Assembly (NCBI RefSeq): GCF_009725985.1
Contig: NZ_RCNR01000002.1
Location: 1-64,000, forward strand
Direction: 5' to 3'
Origin: Zobellia amurskyensis
GTDB taxonomy: Bacteria > Bacteroidota > Bacteroidia > Flavobacteriales > Flavobacteriaceae
DNA length: 64,000 nt
This document shows positions 59,895 through 64,000 of this stretch, piece by piece. Position 1 is the stretch's first letter; each line of letters starts with the position of its first letter. Position numbers and translations under genes: made by a program. Under the pieces are notes generated by a model. That model saw only the letters and a list, made by a program, of their open reading frames with translations, was not told the origin of the DNA and did not search any database.

Positions 59895-62306
59895 ATGGAT
59901 ACTTCGCCTAAAACAAGTAACGATATTACGTTTGATGATTTTAAAACCCAGATTATAAGTGACTATAAAGTTGCTGTTCTAAGCAGAACCTGTAGTCTAT
60001 TGGGGAGAAAAGAAGTTTTGACCGGTAAGGCAAAATTTGGAATCTTCGGAGATGGAAAAGAGTTGCCACAATTGGCCATGGCCAGGTCATTCAAAGATGG
60101 AGATTTTAGGAGTGGCTATTACCGAGACCAGACCTTTATGATGGCTTTGGGACTGTTGACTCCAAAAGATATTTTCCACGGTCTTTACGCCACTACCGAT
60201 ATTGAAAAGGAACCTATGAGTGCAGGTCGTCAAATGGGCGGTCATTATGTAACTCACAGTCTGAATGAAGATGGAAGTTGGAAAAACTTAGCCAAACAAA
60301 AGAATAGTAGTGCCGATATTTCCTGTACAGCAGGTCAGATGCCAAGATTATTAGGTCTTGCGCAAGCTTCCAAAATGTATAGGAATTTGGACGGTGTGGA
60401 TGCCACAAACTTCTCGGACAAGGGTAACGAAGTTGCTTGGGGAACTATAGGAAACGCCAGTACCAGTGAAGGTATGTTTCTAGAGACCATAAATGCCGCA
60501 GGAGTGCTCCAAGTACCTATGGTAATTAGTATTTGGGATGATGAATACGGTATTTCGGTACCTGCAAAATACCACACGACCAAGGAAGATATTTCGGAAA
60601 TACTCAGTGGCTTCAAACGTACCGAAGAACATGATGGTTACGAAATATTTAAAGTAAAAGGTTGGGATTATACCGCGCTTATGCATGCCTATGAGAATGC
60701 ATCCGATATAGCAAGGGATGAGCACGTTCCAGTTATTATTCACGTTACAGAACTTACACAGCCACAAGGGCATTCTTCTTCCGGTTCTCACGAACGTTAT
60801 AAAAATGGAGATAGACTGGACTGGGAAAAAGAAAATGATTGCAATAAACGATTCCGGGAGTGGATTTTGGAAACAGGAATTACCACTGACGAAGAGCTTA
60901 AAGCAATTGAAAAAAATATTGTTAGAGAAGTACGTTCCGCAAAAAGAGAAGCTTGGTCCGAGTATTTAGAGAATCACAAAGCACTTAAAAAGCATTTGGT
61001 TGTATTGCTTGATAAAGCATCCGTTAAAAGTCAGAACAAAAACTTTATCGTAAAAGTAAAAAACGATCTTATTGCAATAGAGGAACCTATTAAAAAGGAT
61101 TTAGCCGTAAGTTCTAGAAAAGCCTTGAGATACTTAATAGGAGAATCATTTCCTGAGAAACAAGAGCTTTTACAATGGACAAACACTTTTCTGAAAGAAA
61201 CGCAACCCCTATACAGTGCCAACCTTTATAATGATGGGCCTACAGGAGCATTAAGCGTTAAAGAGGTTAAACCGGTCTATGCAGACGATTTTGAAAATGT
61301 TGATGGTAGGGTTATCCTTAGAGATAATTTTGATAAAATATTTGAGAAGTATCCGAACGCTTTAGTTTTTGGGGAGGATAGTGGTGCTATAGGCGATGTA
61401 AACCAAGGACTTGAAGGGCTTCAGAATAAATATGGGAAATTTAGGGTAGCTGATACCGGTATACGTGAGACCACTATTATAGGGCAAGGTACAGGTATGG
61501 CAATGAGAGGGCTTCGGCCAATTGCCGAAATACAATACCTAGATTATATATTTTATGCTTTGGCAACCCTAACCGATGATGTAGCCTGTTTGAGATACCG
61601 TACTGCCGGGAAACAAAAAGCGCCTTTAATCGTAAGAACAAGAGGGCATCGCCTAGAGGGGATCTGGCACTCAGGTTCTCCCATGGGAACACTTATTCAC
61701 TCTCTACGTGGCATGTATATTTTATCGCCTAGAAACATGACACAAGCAGCTGGTTTCTACAATACTCTTTTAAAAACAGACGAACCTGCTTTGGTAATCG
61801 AAAGTTTGAATGGATACCGATTAAAAGAACAAAAGCCAGTAAACCTAGGAGAGTTTTGCACTCCTATAGGTAAGGTTGAAACCATAAAAGAAGGAACTGA
61901 TATAACCATGGTTTCTTATGGCTCCACACTTAGAATTGTTCTACAAGCAGCAGAAGAATTAAAAGAAGTAGGTATTGATGCTGAAGTTATAGATGCACAG
62001 ACCTTACTACCTTTTGATGTACATCATGATACACTGGAAAGTGTTAAGAAAACCAATAGACTATTGGTCATAGACGAAGATGTTCCTGGTGGTTGTTCCG
62101 CTTATTTACTTAATGAAATCATTGAAAAGCAAGGGGCTTATGCTTATTTAGATTCAGCACCGCAAACTTTGAGTGCCCAAGCGCACAGACCAGCTTACGG
62201 AACGGACGGTGATTATTTTTCAAAGCCAAATGCTGAAGATATTTTTGAAAAAGTATATACTATTATGAATGAATTAGATCCAGAAAACTTTCCAAAATTA
62301 CGCTAA
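59895..62306 (+). CDS. Fused 2-oxoacid dehydrogenase E1 alpha/beta (branched-chain type)
   Basis: An 803-residue thiamine-diphosphate enzyme. It decarboxylates 2-oxoacids (probably branched-chain, from Val/Ile/Leu) and hands the acyl group to an E2 subunit. The alpha half (about 1-370) has a T-x-G-N-A-S-T-S-E-G-M segment near 195 and P-V-I-I-H-V near 280. The beta half (about 460-800) has V-F-G-E-D-S-G-A-I-G-D-V near 492, A-E-I-Q-Y-L-D-Y near 543 and R-T-R-G-H-R-L-E near 580. Alpha-beta fusion is common in this phylum. No E2 or E3 gene is adjacent. It has its own promoter. Confidence 0.9.
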   Translation: MDTSPKTSNDITFDDFKTQIISDYKVAVLSRTCSLLGRKEVLTGKAKFGIFGDGKELPQLAMARSFKDGDFRSGYYRDQTFMMALGLLTPKDIFHGLYATTDIEKEPMSAGRQMGGHYVTHSLNEDGSWKNLAKQKNSSADISCTAGQMPRLLGLAQASKMYRNLDGVDATNFSDKGNEVAWGTIGNASTSEGMFLETINAAGVLQVPMVISIWDDEYGISVPAKYHTTKEDISEILSGFKRTEEHDGYEIFKVKGWDYTALMHAYENASDIARDEHVPVIIHVTELTQPQGHSSSGSHERYKNGDRLDWEKENDCNKRFREWILETGITTDEELKAIEKNIVREVRSAKREAWSEYLENHKALKKHLVVLLDKASVKSQNKNFIVKVKNDLIAIEEPIKKDLAVSSRKALRYLIGESFPEKQELLQWTNTFLKETQPLYSANLYNDGPTGALSVKEVKPVYADDFENVDGRVILRDNFDKIFEKYPNALVFGEDSGAIGDVNQGLEGLQNKYGKFRVADTGIRETTIIGQGTGMAMRGLRPIAEIQYLDYIFYALATLTDDVACLRYRTAGKQKAPLIVRTRGHRLEGIWHSGSPMGTLIHSLRGMYILSPRNMTQAAGFYNTLLKTDEPALVIESLNGYRLKEQKPVNLGEFCTPIGKVETIKEGTDITMVSYGSTLRIVLQAAEELKEVGIDAEVIDAQTLLPFDVHHDTLESVKKTNRLLVIDEDVPGGCSAYLLNEIIEKQGAYAYLDSAPQTLSAQAHRPAYGTDGDYFSKPNAEDIFEKVYTIMNELDPENFPKLR

Positions 62307-62450
62307 TCGGTTCGTTATCAATACTGTTTATATATGGTGACTTCACTACATTGTAAATAGGTGTAGCGTTATGTTTTTATTTGTTGTAGATCTATTTTGG
62401 AAGATTCACGAAAATGAATACTTTTATCATTAATGTAAATTTAAAAACAT

Positions 62451-62825
62451 ATGTCTAATACACTTTTGAAAGATATCGGCTTGGCTCTATTACGTATTGC
62501 AGCATCTGCTATGATGGCTGTTCACGGGTATGGAAAATTGCAAATGTTGATCAATGGTGTAGAGTTTGGCGACCCTATTGGGATTGGAGCAACACCCTCA
62601 TTATTTCTGGCGGTATTGGCAGAACTTGTTTGTCCAATATTAATCATATTCGGTTTTAAGACCAGATTGGCCGCTATACCAACAGTTATTACCATGGCGG
62701 TAGCTGCATTTCTTGTACATGGTGCAGACCCATTTCAGAAAAAAGAAATGGCTCTTCTTTACTTGGTTGTATTTGTTGCCATTATTCTTTTAGGCCCTGG
62801 AAAATACAGCGTGGACAAAAGATAG
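62451..62825 (+). CDS. DoxX-family membrane protein
   Basis: A 124-residue protein with four transmembrane helices. It shows G-L-A-L-L-R-I-A near residue 10, M-A-V-H-G-Y-G-K near 22, an A-E-L-V-C-P-I-L-I-I-F-G segment near 57 and a final L-G-P-G-K-Y-S-V-D. This is the standard DoxX layout. Function unknown in most cases; some members act in redox or stress contexts. It converges with holA at one base between stops. Confidence 0.88.
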   Translation: MSNTLLKDIGLALLRIAASAMMAVHGYGKLQMLINGVEFGDPIGIGATPSLFLAVLAELVCPILIIFGFKTRLAAIPTVITMAVAAFLVHGADPFQKKEMALLYLVVFVAIILLGPGKYSVDKR

Positions 62826-62826
62826 T

Positions 62827-63828
62827 TTAGATAATCTTTACCAGTAGTTCTTTTAATAGGTCTGCCTGGGAATTAACATTGGCCCCTACCCCTTTTCCTT
62901 TCAGATCCATTTCACGAAGAGCGGATATAATTCCGCTAACTTTTTTCATGGGATAGTTTCGCGCAGCTGTCTGAAACTCACCAACAAAATAAGGGTTGAT
63001 TCGTAAGGCGCTTGCAACACTCTTGGGCGAATGGTCTTTTAGCCCATGGTATTGTAAAAGTTGACTGAAGAATGAATGCAGTAAAGTTACCGTAAGAACA
63101 AAGGGATTATCTTTTGGATTCTGAGAGAAATAGTTAATAATACGAGTAGCTTTTAGCACGTCTCTCTCCCCTATTGCTTTTTTTAGCTCAAAATTATTAT
63201 AGTCTTTACTAATACCTATATGTGCTTCTATATCTGCCGGTGTAATCTCACTTTGCTTAGGTAGGACCAATTGCAATTTTTCCAGCTCGTTATTGATTCG
63301 ACTAAGGTCCGTCCCCAAATATTCAGTAAGTAATATGGCTGCTTTGTGCGAAATACTATAGCCTCTACCCTGCAAATTCTTTCTTATCCAATCAGAGACT
63401 TGGTTTTCATATAGCTTCTTGCTTTCAAAAAGTACTCCTGCTTTCTGAACGGCTTTATATAACTTCTTGCGTTTATCTAATTTTTTGTACTTGTAACATA
63501 CCACAAGGACCGTTGTAGTTTGTGGATTTTCAACATAAGGAGTTAAGTTTTCAATGGTACGGACTAGATGTTGGGCCTCCTTAACAATAACCACTTGGCG
63601 TTCGGACATCATAGGGTATCGTTTTGCGTTGGCCACGATATCGTCTATGCTGACATCTTTTCCATACAGAACCATTTGATTAAATCCTTTTTCTTCTTCC
63701 GCCAAGAGATTTTTTTCTATATAGGAAGCAATGGCATCAATATAATACGGCTCTTCCCCAAATAGAAAGTATATGGGTTTGATCGTTCCATTTTTAATAT
63801 CGCTAACTATTTGTTTTGCTTCATCCAT
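62827..63828 (-). CDS. holA: DNA polymerase III subunit delta
   Basis: A 333-residue clamp-loader delta subunit that opens the sliding clamp. The N-terminal part reads P-I-Y-F-L-F-G-E-E-P-Y-Y-I-D, followed by a conserved M-M-S-E-R-Q-V-V-I-V-K-E-A near residue 73. The C-terminal region has L-K-L-L-type collar helices (L-L-H-S-F-F-S-Q-L-L near 245). Length is normal. It is divergent from the HsdR-N-like gene with 26 bases between starts, a gene pair typical of this phylum. Confidence 0.9.
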   Translation of the reverse strand: MDEAKQIVSDIKNGTIKPIYFLFGEEPYYIDAIASYIEKNLLAEEEKGFNQMVLYGKDVSIDDIVANAKRYPMMSERQVVIVKEAQHLVRTIENLTPYVENPQTTTVLVVCYKYKKLDKRKKLYKAVQKAGVLFESKKLYENQVSDWIRKNLQGRGYSISHKAAILLTEYLGTDLSRINNELEKLQLVLPKQSEITPADIEAHIGISKDYNNFELKKAIGERDVLKATRIINYFSQNPKDNPFVLTVTLLHSFFSQLLQYHGLKDHSPKSVASALRINPYFVGEFQTAARNYPMKKVSGIISALREMDLKGKGVGANVNSQADLLKELLVKII

Positions 63829-63854
63829 TCAAAAAAAATCATCAAATTTGCCAA

Positions 63855-64000
63855 ATGGCACCCCTTAATTTTCCGGAGTATAAATTCCGTTTCAAAAGTA
63901 GCGAAAATAACGTGCGTATTTTTGACTGTATACGCAAAAAATTTGTGGTTTTACAGCCCGAAGAATGGGTAAGACAACATGTAGTAAACTACTTGTTACA
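63855..64000 (+). CDS. HsdR-N-like (type I restriction R N-terminal) protein, partial
   Basis: The visible 48 codons begin M-A-P-L-N-F-P-E-Y-K-F-R-F-K and continue R-K-K-F-V-V-L-Q-P-E-E-W-V-R-Q-H-V-V. This is the start of the small stand-alone HSDR_N nuclease-like proteins that sit beside holA in Bacteroidota. The rest lies beyond the right edge. It is not by itself a restriction system; no hsdM or hsdS is visible. Confidence 0.8.
   Translation, partial: MAPLNFPEYKFRFKSSENNVRIFDCIRKKFVVLQPEEWVRQHVVNYLL

Noticed and set aside
63855-64000. A type I restriction system
   Set aside because: The small HsdR-N-like protein beside holA is a stand-alone gene in this phylum, and no methylase or specificity gene is visible.

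Overview
The window looks like chromosome from a marine-type member of the Flavobacteriaceae (Bacteroidota). The grounds are many short lipoproteins with a Bacteroidota-style signal peptide and Cys, promoters with the -7 element TAnnTTTG rather than an E. coli -10, a fused alpha/beta 2-oxoacid dehydrogenase E1, a MutS2 that lacks its Smr domain, a holA/HsdR-N-like gene pair, and moderately AT-rich coding. No rRNA, tRNA, integrase, transposase or CRISPR array was seen. Genus cannot be fixed from this alone; Zobellia or Maribacter relatives are a guess.

Layout. 0-22.7 kb is mostly housekeeping: ung (cut by the left edge), a DUF3124 lipoprotein, mutS2, a DCC oxidoreductase, a DUF1206 membrane protein, a dicarboxylate/glutamate symporter, aroC, an LpxH-type phosphoesterase, a large FAD/Fe-S dehydrogenase, a TlpA-like thioredoxin lipoprotein, an LVIVD-repeat lipoprotein, a rhomboid protease, an LpxL-type acyltransferase, glmM, an ACP phosphodiesterase, gamma-glutamyltransferase and an MBL-fold hydrolase. 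A ~50-bp tandem repeat array lies between the acyltransferase gene and glmM.

22.9-25.4 kb is the most island-like spot. A two-gene cassette (OLD-type AAA ATPase with a TOPRIM-like domain, plus a 119-aa partner of unknown function) sits directly against a DinB-family gene that has lost its start. The partner's stop codon abuts the DinB remnant in the same frame. This is the best candidate for an undescribed defence-like system.

25.5-42.7 kb is accessory: an alpha/beta hydrolase, a siderophore-interacting flavoreductase, two separate AraC regulator + NmrA/QorB-type reductase sets, a YedZ/MsrQ-like membrane haem protein, histidine decarboxylase divergent from an Lrp regulator, a class C beta-lactamase-like hydrolase, a YcaQ/AlkZ-like glycosylase, and VOC and SnoaL-like proteins. 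42.8-48.1 kb is an HxlR-controlled run of five redox or carbonyl genes (nitroreductase, ABM monooxygenase, exported acetolactate decarboxylase, quinone oxidoreductase, aldehyde dehydrogenase) with AT-rich, TTA-heavy codon use. It resembles an electrophile/quinone response operon.

48.3-64 kb returns to core functions. It includes a likely DNA-damage block: a LexA-like S24 repressor divergent from a radical-SAM repair gene and its TIGR03915-type partner, followed by uvrA, with repeated TTTGGA operator half-sites in the shared promoter region. After that come a LOG-family protein, a large M1-peptidase-like protein that has lost HExxH and ends in an apparent outer-membrane barrel, the fused 2-oxoacid dehydrogenase E1, DoxX, holA and the start of an HsdR-N-like gene cut by the right edge.
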